A DNA stretch of 64,000 nt from Mesorhizobium sp. SCN 65-20 (GTDB lineage Bacteria; Pseudomonadota; Alphaproteobacteria; Rhizobiales; Rhizobiaceae): assembly GCA_001724355.1 (NCBI GenBank), contig MEEF01000001.1, positions 1-64,000 on the forward strand. Reading direction: 5' to 3'. Of the stretch, positions 43,515-50,822 are shown piece after piece (position 1 is the stretch's first letter; each line of letters starts with the position of its first letter). Both the position numbers and the translations under genes were made by a program. The notes beneath the pieces were generated by a model. It had not been told where the DNA came from, did no database searches, and worked only from the letters and a program-made list of their open reading frames with translations.

Positions 43515-44318
43515 TTACTGGGCCTTCGACCAGTCGATGGAGGCACCGAACCACTTGTCGGCCAGGCCCTGTAGGGTGCCGTCCTTGCGCCAGGTCTCGA
43601 ACTGGGCGTCGATGGCGTCGGCCAGCGGCTTGTTCTTGTTGTTGACGGCGACGCTCTGGGTGATGGTCGAGAGCAGGTCGTCGAGGGTGACCGCGCCGGT
43701 CAACTTGCCCGACTTGGCAAGGTATTTCGGGCCGAGGAAGTCATGGGCGGCGAAGTCGATGCGCTGGTTCTCGAGGTCGAGGAACAGCTCGGTCGCGCCG
43801 GGATACTCACGGCTCTTGGTGACGCAGTCGGCCGGCAGCTTCTCCTTGACAACCTTCTGGAAGACGCCGCCGCGCACCGCACCCATGGTCTTGCCGCAGA
43901 CGTCCTTCCAACCGGCGATGTCGGTGTCGGCCTCGCGGCGGGTGATGGCCGCGCCGTTGACGATGTAGGGCGACAGCAGGAAGAAGTCCTTCGAAGACAG
44001 GCGCTCCGGCGTACGGGTGACGCCTGAGGCGATGAGGTCGAAGCGGCCGGCGGTCAGGCCCGGCAGCAGGCCGGCGAAGTCTAGCTTTTCGAATTTCGCG
44101 GTGAGGCCGAGTTGCTTGGCCACGAGGTTGACGACGTCGATGTCGAAGCCCTCAAGCTCGCCCGCGGCGTTGGTCATGCTGAAGGGCGGAGCCGAGCCCG
44201 ACGTGCCGACCGTGATGGTGTCGGCGGTAACGAGGGCGGCCTTGTAGTCCTGCGCACTTGCTGCACTCACGCCGAAAAACGCTATGAGGGCCAGCAGGGC
44301 TGTCCGCGCAATTCCCAT
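43515..44318 (-). CDS. Amino-acid ABC transporter periplasmic binding protein
   Basis: A 267-residue family 3 binding protein. A signal peptide (GIARTALLALIAFFGVSAASA) precedes TITVGTSGSAPPFSMTNAAGELEGFDIDVVNLVAKQLG and FDLIASGVTRTPERLSSKDFF, typical of polar or cyclic amino-acid binders. The ATG at 44318 has AAGGAG 5 nt upstream; an in-frame GTG at 44324 lies inside that site and is rejected. It is the first gene of a binding protein-permease-permease operon that lacks an ATPase. Confidence 0.9.
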   Translation of the reverse strand: MGIARTALLALIAFFGVSAASAQDYKAALVTADTITVGTSGSAPPFSMTNAAGELEGFDIDVVNLVAKQLGLTAKFEKLDFAGLLPGLTAGRFDLIASGVTRTPERLSSKDFFLLSPYIVNGAAITRREADTDIAGWKDVCGKTMGAVRGGVFQKVVKEKLPADCVTKSREYPGATELFLDLENQRIDFAAHDFLGPKYLAKSGKLTGAVTLDDLLSTITQSVAVNNKNKPLADAIDAQFETWRKDGTLQGLADKWFGASIDWSKAQ

Positions 44319-44472
44319 GATCACTCCTTTGACGGGCTGCTTGAAAACAGAATGTTTGGGTTATATCGCAAACCGCTAAAGCTACCAAGGACGGCAGCCG
44401 GTTTGTATACGATACTTTCCGGAGAATCTGTTTCTCAAGGATGGCCGTTCCGAAAGTTCGAGGATTTGTGGA

Positions 44473-45387
44473 ATGGAACTGCGTTTCAAGCTCAACTACC
44501 TGTTTCAGGGGCAGAATTCGCCGTTTCTGCACGCCGTCGATGCTGGCTATTTCGGCGATCACGGCCTGTCCTGCACCTTCGTCGAGGGCTTCAGTTCGTC
44601 GCTGGTGACACGCGCTCTGGTGGGCGGCGAAGCCGACATCGGATTCGGTGATGTATCCTCCGTCTTCGAGCGCGCGCTGCGCACCGGCGAGACCGAGATC
44701 TCTTGTCTCGTTCCGATCTACGAGCATACGCCTTGCAGTCTCGGCTACATCTCCGACGGCAAGCGCCTGACGCTGGCCGATGTTCCAGGCTGCACCTTGT
44801 GCGGGCCGAACGGGGACACCTCGGCGCGGCTCCTGCCACTGCTGCTCAAGCGCAACGGCTTGGCGCCGGACAGCTACACCTATCTCGGCGTCCAGCCGGA
44901 GGAGCGCGACCGTCTGGTAGCCTCCCGTTCCGTGCTTGCCGCGACCTGCTTCGACGCGACGCTGAAATTTGCCATGCAGATGCGTGGCTACGACACCAGC
45001 GCGCTCGAGTTCCTCTACTTCGCCGACAACGGGCTCGACACCTATTCAGGCGCGCTGGTGGCGCTGAACTCGGTGCTGGAGAAGGAGCCGGGCCTTGCCG
45101 GCAAGCTGCAGGCTATCACGCGTCAGTCCTGGCACGACTGCCTGGCCAATCCCCAACTCGGTGTCGACGCGGTGATCAGGCGTTCGCCCGACATGGATCC
45201 GGATATCGTCCGTAACCAGCTGACCTGGATCCTCGAGCGCCAGGTCTTCCCCAACGGGGCGCGGTCGATGGAATTCGACCTCGGGGGCACCAAGATGGCC
45301 GATACGCTCGAATGCGCCACCTTCTCGGTCGGAGCCGAGGCAAAGCGCAGTGCGGACGGGCTGGCCACCGAGATCTGCCGGAACTAG
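44473..45387 (+). CDS. NMT1/THI5-like (SsuA/ThiY-type) binding protein without signal peptide
   Basis: A 304-residue protein that starts directly with the ligand-binding fold: ELRFKLNYLFQGQNSPFLHAVDAGYFGDHGLSCTFVEGFSS, followed by LVGGEADIGFGDVSSVFE. This is the pattern of nitrate/sulfonate/pyrimidine-precursor binding proteins, close to the F-x-x-x-x-G-Y-F arrangement of THI5-like proteins. No signal peptide or lipobox is present, so it is probably cytoplasmic and may be an enzyme or sensor. No permease or ATPase is adjacent. It is divergent from the amino-acid importer, and its stop codon overlaps the convergent trmO stop (shared CTAG). Confidence 0.75.
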   Translation: MELRFKLNYLFQGQNSPFLHAVDAGYFGDHGLSCTFVEGFSSSLVTRALVGGEADIGFGDVSSVFERALRTGETEISCLVPIYEHTPCSLGYISDGKRLTLADVPGCTLCGPNGDTSARLLPLLLKRNGLAPDSYTYLGVQPEERDRLVASRSVLAATCFDATLKFAMQMRGYDTSALEFLYFADNGLDTYSGALVALNSVLEKEPGLAGKLQAITRQSWHDCLANPQLGVDAVIRRSPDMDPDIVRNQLTWILERQVFPNGARSMEFDLGGTKMADTLECATFSVGAEAKRSADGLATEICRN

Positions 45388-45875
45388 CCGGTCTCGAAAT
45401 CGCCTGGCTGCGGCGGGGCGATGGGGGTGAACAGCGTGCGGTCGGGCTTGATGTCGATCAGCGGCGTGCCGTCGAGGCAGTCCATGCCGCGCACCGACAA
45501 GATGTTACCCTCGATGCCGACCAGCTGGACGATCTGGGTACCGATCGGGTTGGGGCGCACAGGCGAGCGTAGCGAAAAGGTTCCGCGCGCGGTGCCGTCG
45601 TTGGCCGGGCTCTGCCGCACCAGGTCGCGCCGCGACAGGTGCAGCCAGTAGAGCACTTCCAGGCGCTCGAACTGGGTGACGCCTTCGAGTGCCGCCACCC
45701 ATGGCTCGAAGATCTCGATGTGGCAGATAGGGCCATCGGCGCGGCCCTGGCGCGGCGTCATCAGGCGCGATTCCCAGGGCGTGCGGATGCGGCCGATGAA
45801 ATAGACCTCGACGTCGTATCGCGGCGGCAACGCGACGGCGCTCTCGCCGTCGCGTATCTCGTTCTCGCGGACCAT
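45384..45875 (-). CDS. trmO: tRNA (N6-threonylcarbamoyladenosine-37) methyltransferase, TrmO family
   Basis: A 163-residue UPF0066/TrmO beta-barrel protein. The conserved segments are FIGRIRTPWESRLMTPRQG, CHIEIFEPWVAALEGV, LEVLYWLHLSRRD, and the SAM-site motif SPVRPNPIGTQIVQLV (R-S-P-x-R-P-N-P-I-G), then GTPLIDIKP. It would methylate N6-threonylcarbamoyladenosine at position 37 of tRNAs using SAM. The ATG is 2 nt after the molbindin stop, so it is the last gene of the five-gene metal-importer operon. Homologues are found with molybdopterin or metal genes in some genomes, so a non-tRNA role is possible. Confidence 0.83.
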   Translation of the reverse strand: MVRENEIRDGESAVALPPRYDVEVYFIGRIRTPWESRLMTPRQGRADGPICHIEIFEPWVAALEGVTQFERLEVLYWLHLSRRDLVRQSPANDGTARGTFSLRSPVRPNPIGTQIVQLVGIEGNILSVRGMDCLDGTPLIDIKPDRTLFTPIAPPQPGDFETG

Positions 45876-45877
45876 CG

Positions 45878-46084
45878 TCAGTCGACCGCGACCATGACGT
45901 CGGAGGCCTTGATGACCGCATAGGCTTCCTTGCCAACGGCGAGCTTCAGTTCGTCCACGGCCTCGTTGGTGATCGAGGCCATGACGACCGCGCCGCCGAT
46001 GTCGATCCTGACGTGCGAAGTCGTGGCGCCCTTGGTCACGTCGACGATCTTCCCCTTGATCTGGTTGCGGGCACTGAGCTTCAT
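45878..46084 (-). CDS. Molbindin (Mop/TOBE domain) molybdate-binding protein
   Basis: A 68-residue single Mop domain: KLSARNQIKGKIVDVTKGATTSHVRIDIGGAVVMASITNEAVDELKLAVGKEAYAVIKASDVMVAVD, given here in pieces as start S-A-R-N-Q-I-K-G and end I-K-A-S-D-V-M-V. The motif A-R-N-Q-I-K-G and the closing K-A-S/T-x-V-M-V are hallmarks of molbindins, which form hexamers storing molybdate or tungstate. The ATG overlaps the upstream ATPase stop by 4 nt. It is the strongest gene-content argument that this importer carries molybdate rather than iron. Confidence 0.92.
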   Translation of the reverse strand: MKLSARNQIKGKIVDVTKGATTSHVRIDIGGAVVMASITNEAVDELKLAVGKEAYAVIKASDVMVAVD

Positions 46085-46869
46085 GACGCGTTCCTTTCAG
46101 TGAGGGTTGGGGTGCAGACATGGCGTCCGGCCTGTTCGAGATATGCCACTGCAACTCCGACGCCATAGAGGGCTTGCAGCGATTGGGGTGTCAGCACGTC
46201 CTGAGGTGTTCCGACGGCAACGAGCGCGCCCGACTGCATCAGCGCGACGCGGCTGGCACAGGCGAAGGCGTGGCTGGGGTCGTGAGTCGAGATGACGACC
46301 GCCATGCCCGAGCCGGCGAAGCTCGATATGCGGCTGAGCACACGGGCCTGGTTGCCGAAGTCGAGGCTGGCCGTCGGCTCGTCCATGACGATCAGCTCGG
46401 GCTCCTGGGCGAGCGCGCGGGCGATCAAGGTCATCTGCTTCTCGCCGCCGCTGATGTCGGTGAAGGGGCGGGCGGCGAGATGGCCGATGCCGAGTGCGGC
46501 CAGCGCCTCCTGCGTGATCGCCCGGTCGGCCATGGTGGGCGAGGCGAAGGTGTCGATGCGGCTGGCACGGCCCATCAATACCACGTCGAAGACGGAAAAC
46601 GGGAAATAGGCTCCGGTGGCCTGTGGCACATAAGCGATGTGGCGCGCGAACTGCGAGCGCGAAAAGGTCGATATTTCCTTGCCGTTGAGCTCGAGGCTGC
46701 CGCCTTGGCGCGGCAGAAGGCCGAGCAGGGTCTTGAATAGCGTGGTCTTGCCGCAACCGTTCGGGCCGAGCAGGCACAGCACCTCGCCACGGTCGACCGA
46801 CAGCGTGACCCCCTGGCCGATTTTGACGCGGCCATAGCCGAATGCGAGATCGGTTGCCTGAAGCATCAT
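46081..46869 (-). CDS. ABC transporter ATPase, FecE/MolC type
   Basis: A 262-residue ABC ATPase. Walker A is LLGPNGCGKTTLFK near residue 40, the Q-loop is HIAYVPQATG, the signature is DISGGEKQMTLIARAL near residue 142, and Walker B is LIVMDEPTASLDFG, with the switch histidine in STHDPSH. It belongs to the type II importer ATPases (FecE, BtuD, MolC). The start ATG overlaps the permease stop (ATGATG arrangement). With the upstream permease and binding protein it forms a complete importer. Confidence 0.93.
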   Translation of the reverse strand: MMLQATDLAFGYGRVKIGQGVTLSVDRGEVLCLLGPNGCGKTTLFKTLLGLLPRQGGSLELNGKEISTFSRSQFARHIAYVPQATGAYFPFSVFDVVLMGRASRIDTFASPTMADRAITQEALAALGIGHLAARPFTDISGGEKQMTLIARALAQEPELIVMDEPTASLDFGNQARVLSRISSFAGSGMAVVISTHDPSHAFACASRVALMQSGALVAVGTPQDVLTPQSLQALYGVGVAVAYLEQAGRHVCTPTLTERNAS

Positions 46870-47891
46870 TGCCAGCCTCGCCGGGTCGTCAGGAGTAGAT
46901 AGAGGAAGAACGGGGCGCCGATGGCGGCCGTTAGGATGCCCAAGGGAACCTCGATCGCAGCGATGCTGCGGGCAAGCGTGTCGACGCCGACCATGTAGGC
47001 GGCACCGATGAGCATCGAGGCCGGCAGCAGGCGCGAGAGCCCGACGAACATGCGCGCGACATGCGGCACCAGCAGGCCGATCCAGCCGATGATGCCTGAT
47101 ATCGAGACGGCAGCGGCGGTCATCAGCGTGGCGGCGGCGACGATGACGATACGGATCCAGCGGGTCTCGACGCCGAGCGCACGCGCCTCCTCGTCGTCGA
47201 GCGTCATCAGGTTCATGCGCCAGCGCAAGAGCACCATCGGCACAAGTGCGACGATCACCGCAGGCAGGATGGAGAGGAGATCGGCGTGGTTGATGCTGGC
47301 GAGACTGCCGAGCAGCCAGAATGTAATGGCCGGCAGCTGGTTGTAGGGATCGGGGAGCACCTTGAGCAGCGACACGCAGGCACCGAGCAGAGCGCCGATG
47401 GCGACGCCCGTCAGCACCAGCACGAGGATCGGGTCGCGCTCGCGCACGATCGAGTCGATGGCGTAGACGAGGGCGACAGCCGCCAGGCCTCCGGCGAAGG
47501 CGAGGCCCTGGATCGCAAGCACCGACATCGACAGGAATATGCCGACCACCGCGCCGAAGCTGGCACCGGCGGAAACGCCAAGGATGTCGGGAGAGACAAG
47601 CGGATTGCGGAACAGGCCCTGATAGACCGCACCCGCCGCCGCAAGCGAGGCGCCGACGAGGATGCCGGCGCCGACGCGTGGCAGGCGCACGTTCCAGACG
47701 ACGGTATCGACCGTCGGCGCGACGCTGCTTTCGCTGCCTGACAGCTTGGCCATGACCACAGCGAGGATGTCGCCTGGCGTTACCGGATATTTGCCGGTCA
47801 GCGTGGCCATGAGAATGACGGCGACGAGCAGCACCGTCAGCGCGCCGATGGCGATCGGCCCGGCGCGCTGGGTTTTTGGGTGCTGCTGCAA
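46866..47891 (-). CDS. FecCD-family permease, MolB/BtuC type
   Basis: A 341-residue permease with about ten membrane helices. Family segments are VWNVRLPRVGAGILVGASLAAAGAVYQGLFRNPLVSPDILGVSAGASFGAV and GIIGWIGLLVPHVARMFVGLSRLLPASMLIGAAYMVGVDTLAR. It is the pore of a type II importer for metal chelates or molybdate. I prefer TTG at 47891 as start, 8 nt after GGAAG and 22 nt after the binding-protein stop. ATG at 47975 would overlap that gene by 62 nt, lacks a ribosome-binding site, and adds a low-complexity N-terminus. Confidence 0.87.
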   Translation of the reverse strand: MQQHPKTQRAGPIAIGALTVLLVAVILMATLTGKYPVTPGDILAVVMAKLSGSESSVAPTVDTVVWNVRLPRVGAGILVGASLAAAGAVYQGLFRNPLVSPDILGVSAGASFGAVVGIFLSMSVLAIQGLAFAGGLAAVALVYAIDSIVRERDPILVLVLTGVAIGALLGACVSLLKVLPDPYNQLPAITFWLLGSLASINHADLLSILPAVIVALVPMVLLRWRMNLMTLDDEEARALGVETRWIRIVIVAAATLMTAAAVSISGIIGWIGLLVPHVARMFVGLSRLLPASMLIGAAYMVGVDTLARSIAAIEVPLGILTAAIGAPFFLYLLLTTRRGWQ

Positions 47892-47913
47892 CTTGTCGGC
47901 TTCCGGCCGAAGC

Positions 47914-48966
47914 TCAGGGCTTCGGGCCGGTGTCGGCAAGCAGCTTGCCGAGTTGCTCGTCGGTGAGATCGACATGATAGAACAGCTTGTAGAAGTCGCG
48001 GGTCTCGGCCTTCAGGTCGACCTCGGCCTTGCCGGGGTAGAGCGCGGAGGTGAGCCAGGAAACGCCGATGGCGCGGTTGACGCCGGGAGGTGCGTCGAAC
48101 CAGCCGAAGGGCAGTGCGGGCGCACGGAACACGCGGCCGTCCTTCACCGCCGTGATGCCTGCCCATGACGGATCTGACAGCACCGATTTCTGGAACTTCG
48201 GGCTGAGCGTCAGAATGACGTCGGGGTTCCACGACAGGATCTGTTCCAGCGAGACATTGGCGAGCGAGCCCTTGCCGGCGGCTTCGGCGACATTGGTGGC
48301 CCCTACAGCGGACAGCACTTCCATGTTGATCGAGCCGGCGAGACCGGTCTCCAGTCCGTCGGGGCCGCGGCCGTAATAGACGCGCGGACGCTGGTCGGCC
48401 GGCACCTCGGCGACGACCTTGTTGAGCCGTGCCATTGCTGCCTCGGTGTAGGCGGCGAGCTTTTCGGCCTGCTCCTTTTCGCCCAACAGTTCGCCGATCT
48501 CGCGCAGCGACTTCGGTGTGTTGGCGAAGCTGCCGTCGATCAGCACGTAGGGAATGCCGGTCTGCTCCTGCACCTTGTCGGCGAGCGAGGCGTAGGTCGG
48601 GTTGACCGTGCCGACATCGAGGATGATGTCGGGCTTCATCGCCAGCACGGCTTCCATGTTGGCGGTGTCGCCCTTGCCGGTGAGGCGGCCGTGGACGGGC
48701 AGGTCGCGATAGGGGGCTGCGATGAACTCCTTCTCGTCCTCCTTGAACTCGCGCACCCAGCCGACCATGCGATCGGGCGCGACCGAGTAGAGCAACACCG
48801 AAGCAGGCGGGCCGGCGGCCATGACGCGGGTGATCTTCTCGGGCAGCGCCACCTTGCGGCCGGCGGCGTCGGTGAAGATACGCTCTGCTGCGGCAAGAGT
48901 GGACGCGAAACCGTTGACGGCTGCCGTGACGGTCAGGAGCGAGAGCAGGAGATGGCGGCGTTTCAT
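47914..48966 (-). CDS. Periplasmic binding protein of a type II (molybdate/metal chelate) importer
   Basis: A 350-residue binding protein of the BtuF/FepB/MolA fold. A signal peptide (RRHLLLSLLTVTAAVNGFASTLAAA) is followed by RIFTDAAGRKVALPEKITRVMAAGPPASVLLYSVAPDRMVGW and LAMKPDIILDVGTVN, with the long connecting helix typical of the fold. By sequence alone it would be called an iron or vitamin B12 binder; the molbindin gene and the ModE-like site upstream favour molybdate or tungstate. It is the first gene of the operon. Confidence 0.85.
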   Translation of the reverse strand: MKRRHLLLSLLTVTAAVNGFASTLAAAERIFTDAAGRKVALPEKITRVMAAGPPASVLLYSVAPDRMVGWVREFKEDEKEFIAAPYRDLPVHGRLTGKGDTANMEAVLAMKPDIILDVGTVNPTYASLADKVQEQTGIPYVLIDGSFANTPKSLREIGELLGEKEQAEKLAAYTEAAMARLNKVVAEVPADQRPRVYYGRGPDGLETGLAGSINMEVLSAVGATNVAEAAGKGSLANVSLEQILSWNPDVILTLSPKFQKSVLSDPSWAGITAVKDGRVFRAPALPFGWFDAPPGVNRAIGVSWLTSALYPGKAEVDLKAETRDFYKLFYHVDLTDEQLGKLLADTGPKP

Positions 48967-48992
48967 GGGCACCTGTCCGAACAAGGCTGCGG

Positions 48993-49015
48993 GATATATT
49001 CAGTGGAATATAACG
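48993..49015 (-). promoter_or_regulatory. ModE-like molybdenum box
   Basis: GATATATT (48993-49000), spacer CAGTGG, and AATATAACG (49007-49015) form a near-perfect dyad. It closely resembles the ModE/Mo-box consensus (TATATA-N6-TATATAACGAT). It is 27 nt before the binding-protein start and just downstream of the proposed -10, as expected for repression by molybdate-bound ModE. Confidence 0.68.
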
Positions 49016-49024
49016 ACTGCGCAT

Positions 49025-49053
49025 TGTTATGTTTGGACGAATACAACGGTCAA
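49025..49053 (-). promoter_or_regulatory. Candidate promoter of the molybdate-type importer operon
   Basis: On the minus strand TTGACC (49053-49048) and ATAACA (49030-49025) are separated by 17 nt. The predicted start site falls at the edge of the ModE-like dyad. Confidence 0.42.
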
Positions 49054-49107
49054 GCGGATATCGCCGGCTGTCCCATCCGATTTGTCGAGGCTTTGCCTTG
49101 ACCGTTG
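49044..49107. repeat. 11-bp inverted repeat between the importer operon and the stress-protein gene
   Basis: CAACGGTCAAG (49044-49054) and CTTGACCGTTG (49097-49107) are perfect complements 42 nt apart. A smaller pair, CGGAT (49055-49059) and ATCCG (49075-49079), is nested inside. The left arm contains the -35 of the importer promoter. Confidence 0.55.
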
Positions 49108-49161
49108 GGGTCGCCGTCGGCGAGGCTGGCGCCGAAATCAGCTCAGCCTAGGAGTTAGCTC

Positions 49162-49611
49162 ATGTACACCCATATCCTCATCGCCACCGACGGCTCGGAG
49201 CTGGCACAGAAGGGGCTCGACCACGCCCTCAACCTGGCCAAGAGCCTGGGCAGCAAGCTGACCGTGATGAACGTCACCGAACCGGCTCCGATCTTCGCAT
49301 CGGCGGGTATGTATGGTCCGGTGGCCACCGCCGAGGACATCGTCTCCTACCAGAAGGCCGGCGAGGAATACGGCTCCAAGGTGCTGGCCGCGGCCAAGGC
49401 GCAGGCCGACAAGCTCGGTGTGAACGCCGATACGCTGCGGGTCGAGGAAATGTGGGCGGCGGAGGCCATCAACCAGATAGCCCAGGACCGCGGCTGCGAC
49501 CTGATCGTCATGGCGTCGCACGGCCGGCGCGGGTTGGGCCGCCTCATCCTCGGCAGCCAGACCATCGAGGTGCTCACCAACAGCAAGGTGCCGGTTCTGG
49601 TCGTCCGCTGA
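49162..49611 (+). CDS. Universal stress protein, UspA family
   Basis: A 149-residue single-domain Usp. It starts YTHILIATDGSELAQKGLDHALNLAKSLG and has the ATP-binding signature G-x2-G-x9-G-S/T as MASHGRRGLGRLILGSQTIEVLTNSKVPVLVV near the C-terminus. The domain binds ATP and forms dimers, supporting survival during starvation or oxidative stress. AGGAG lies 7 nt before the ATG. A strong bidirectional terminator follows, so it is monocistronic. Confidence 0.93.
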   Translation: MYTHILIATDGSELAQKGLDHALNLAKSLGSKLTVMNVTEPAPIFASAGMYGPVATAEDIVSYQKAGEEYGSKVLAAAKAQADKLGVNADTLRVEEMWAAEAINQIAQDRGCDLIVMASHGRRGLGRLILGSQTIEVLTNSKVPVLVVR

Positions 49612-49629
49612 TCGGCTAACCCGGAAATC

Positions 49630-49666
49630 AAAAGGCCTCCCGGGCGATGAATCCGGGAGGCCTTTT
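49630..49666. terminator. Bidirectional terminator after the stress-protein gene
   Basis: AAAAGGCCTCCCGG (49630-49643) and CCGGGAGGCCTTTT (49653-49666) form a perfect 14-bp stem with A- and T-tracts. It ends both the plus-strand usp transcript and the minus-strand gene at 49682. Confidence 0.9.
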
Positions 49667-49681
49667 CGTTGCGGGGTGGGA

Positions 49682-50740
49682 TCAGATGATCTTGCCGCGC
49701 GCCGGCACCGGCCACAGCTCGGGCGCCTTGTCCTTGCCGACCACGTAGAGCGCGTCGACCATGTTGGTGACCACGCAGGCGTGGTTGGGCACGATACGCA
49801 GTCGCTGGCCGACCTTGAGGCCGATGTCGCCTTCGGCGCGCAGCCGGCCGTGCTCCTCGGACAATTGGTCGATGGCGATGTCCGGGCGGCCGAGCACATG
49901 GCCGTGGCCGGTGAGACCGAGCAGGTCCGAGGTCAGCGTCTTTGAGCCGGCGTCGATGATGGCCCGGTTGGGCGCGGGAACCGAGACGACTGTGGCAAGC
50001 ACCGTCAGCGCGCAGTCGTCCCAGCCGCAGACGCCGCGGGCGACCAGCGAGCGGTCGTTGTAGACATAGGTGCCCGGGCGATATTCGGTCGTGACCGGCG
50101 CCAGATGCGCCGACATCATGTCGGGCGAGCCGCCCGAGGTGATGGCGGGGGCAGCGATTCCCTTGGCTTCGATCAGTGCCTTGGATTCGGTCATGAAGGC
50201 CTGCACCTTGCCGGTTCCGCCGACGGGCGGGTAAGTCATCAGGCCTGCGAACTCGAGGCCGGGTGCCGAGGCAATGCGGGCGGCAAGCTCAGCTGCTTCC
50301 TGGGGCGCGCCGACACCGCAGCGGTCTGCACCGGTGTTGCATTCGACAAAGACGCGAAGCGTTCCGCCCGCTGCTGCGAAGGCTGCCGCCAGGCCGTCGA
50401 TCACCGTCGCATTGTCGGCGACGACGGCGAGCCTCACCTTTTTCGAAAGTGCGACCAGTGCGTGCAGCTTGTCGTCGCCGAGGATGTTGTAGGTGATCAG
50501 CACGTCGTCGAGGCGTCCGCTGCCGGCGACCATCGCCTCTGCTTCCGAAACCTTCTGACAGGTGATGCCGACGGCGCCCGCGTCGATCTGCATTTCGGCG
50601 ATGGCCGGCAGCTTGTGGGTCTTGATGTGCGGCCTGACCTTCAGGCCGTGGGCGTCGGCATATGCCTGGAAGCGCTCGATATTCCGCTTCGCCACATCGA
50701 TATCCACCAGCACGGCGGGCGTCTGGATCTCGTCGAACAT
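49682..50740 (-). CDS. D-threonine aldolase / D-serine dehydratase-like PLP enzyme (alanine racemase fold)
   Basis: A 352-residue fold-type III PLP enzyme. It starts FDEIQTPAVLVDIDVAKRNIERFQAYADAHG and has the PLP-lysine motif RPHIKTHK at residues 36-43, ECNTGADRCGV, and the C-terminal metal site PNHACVVTN with H and C ligands, as in D-threonine aldolases and DSD1. It would cleave or dehydrate D-hydroxy-amino acids. GGAGG is just before the ATG at 50740. It is divergent from an amino-acid importer-RidA-IclR operon, which fits catabolism of the imported compound. Confidence 0.87.
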   Translation of the reverse strand: MFDEIQTPAVLVDIDVAKRNIERFQAYADAHGLKVRPHIKTHKLPAIAEMQIDAGAVGITCQKVSEAEAMVAGSGRLDDVLITYNILGDDKLHALVALSKKVRLAVVADNATVIDGLAAAFAAAGGTLRVFVECNTGADRCGVGAPQEAAELAARIASAPGLEFAGLMTYPPVGGTGKVQAFMTESKALIEAKGIAAPAITSGGSPDMMSAHLAPVTTEYRPGTYVYNDRSLVARGVCGWDDCALTVLATVVSVPAPNRAIIDAGSKTLTSDLLGLTGHGHVLGRPDIAIDQLSEEHGRLRAEGDIGLKVGQRLRIVPNHACVVTNMVDALYVVGKDKAPELWPVPARGKII

Positions 50741-50786
50741 GTCTTCCTCCAATGCCGGATGTCGGGCGAGCTTGGCTCCGAACCGC

Positions 50787-50816
50787 TTGACAAACAATGC
50801 CGCGTGGCATTTGATA
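50787..50816 (+). promoter_or_regulatory. Promoter of the amino-acid importer operon
   Basis: TTGACA (50787-50792) is a perfect -35, followed after 18 nt by TTGATA (50811-50816) as -10. The predicted start site falls at the edge of the dyad operator at 50823. Confidence 0.6.
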
Positions 50817-50822
50817 CGTCAA

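Noticed and set aside
44400-44430. GntR-type operator near TTGTATACGATAC, upstream of the binding-protein genes
   Set aside because: Only one half of the usual TTGTATACAA site is present, and no GntR regulator is encoded nearby.
45384-48966. Annotation of the operon as a siderophore or B12 importer
   Set aside because: Binding protein, permease and ATPase fit that label, but the molbindin gene and the ModE-like box outweigh it. No iron-regulatory site was seen.
49044-49161. Known riboswitch class (for example a molybdenum-cofactor element) in the usp leader
   Set aside because: I could not match it to the conserved blocks of any class I know, and the gene downstream is a stress protein. It is kept only as an unexplained inverted repeat.
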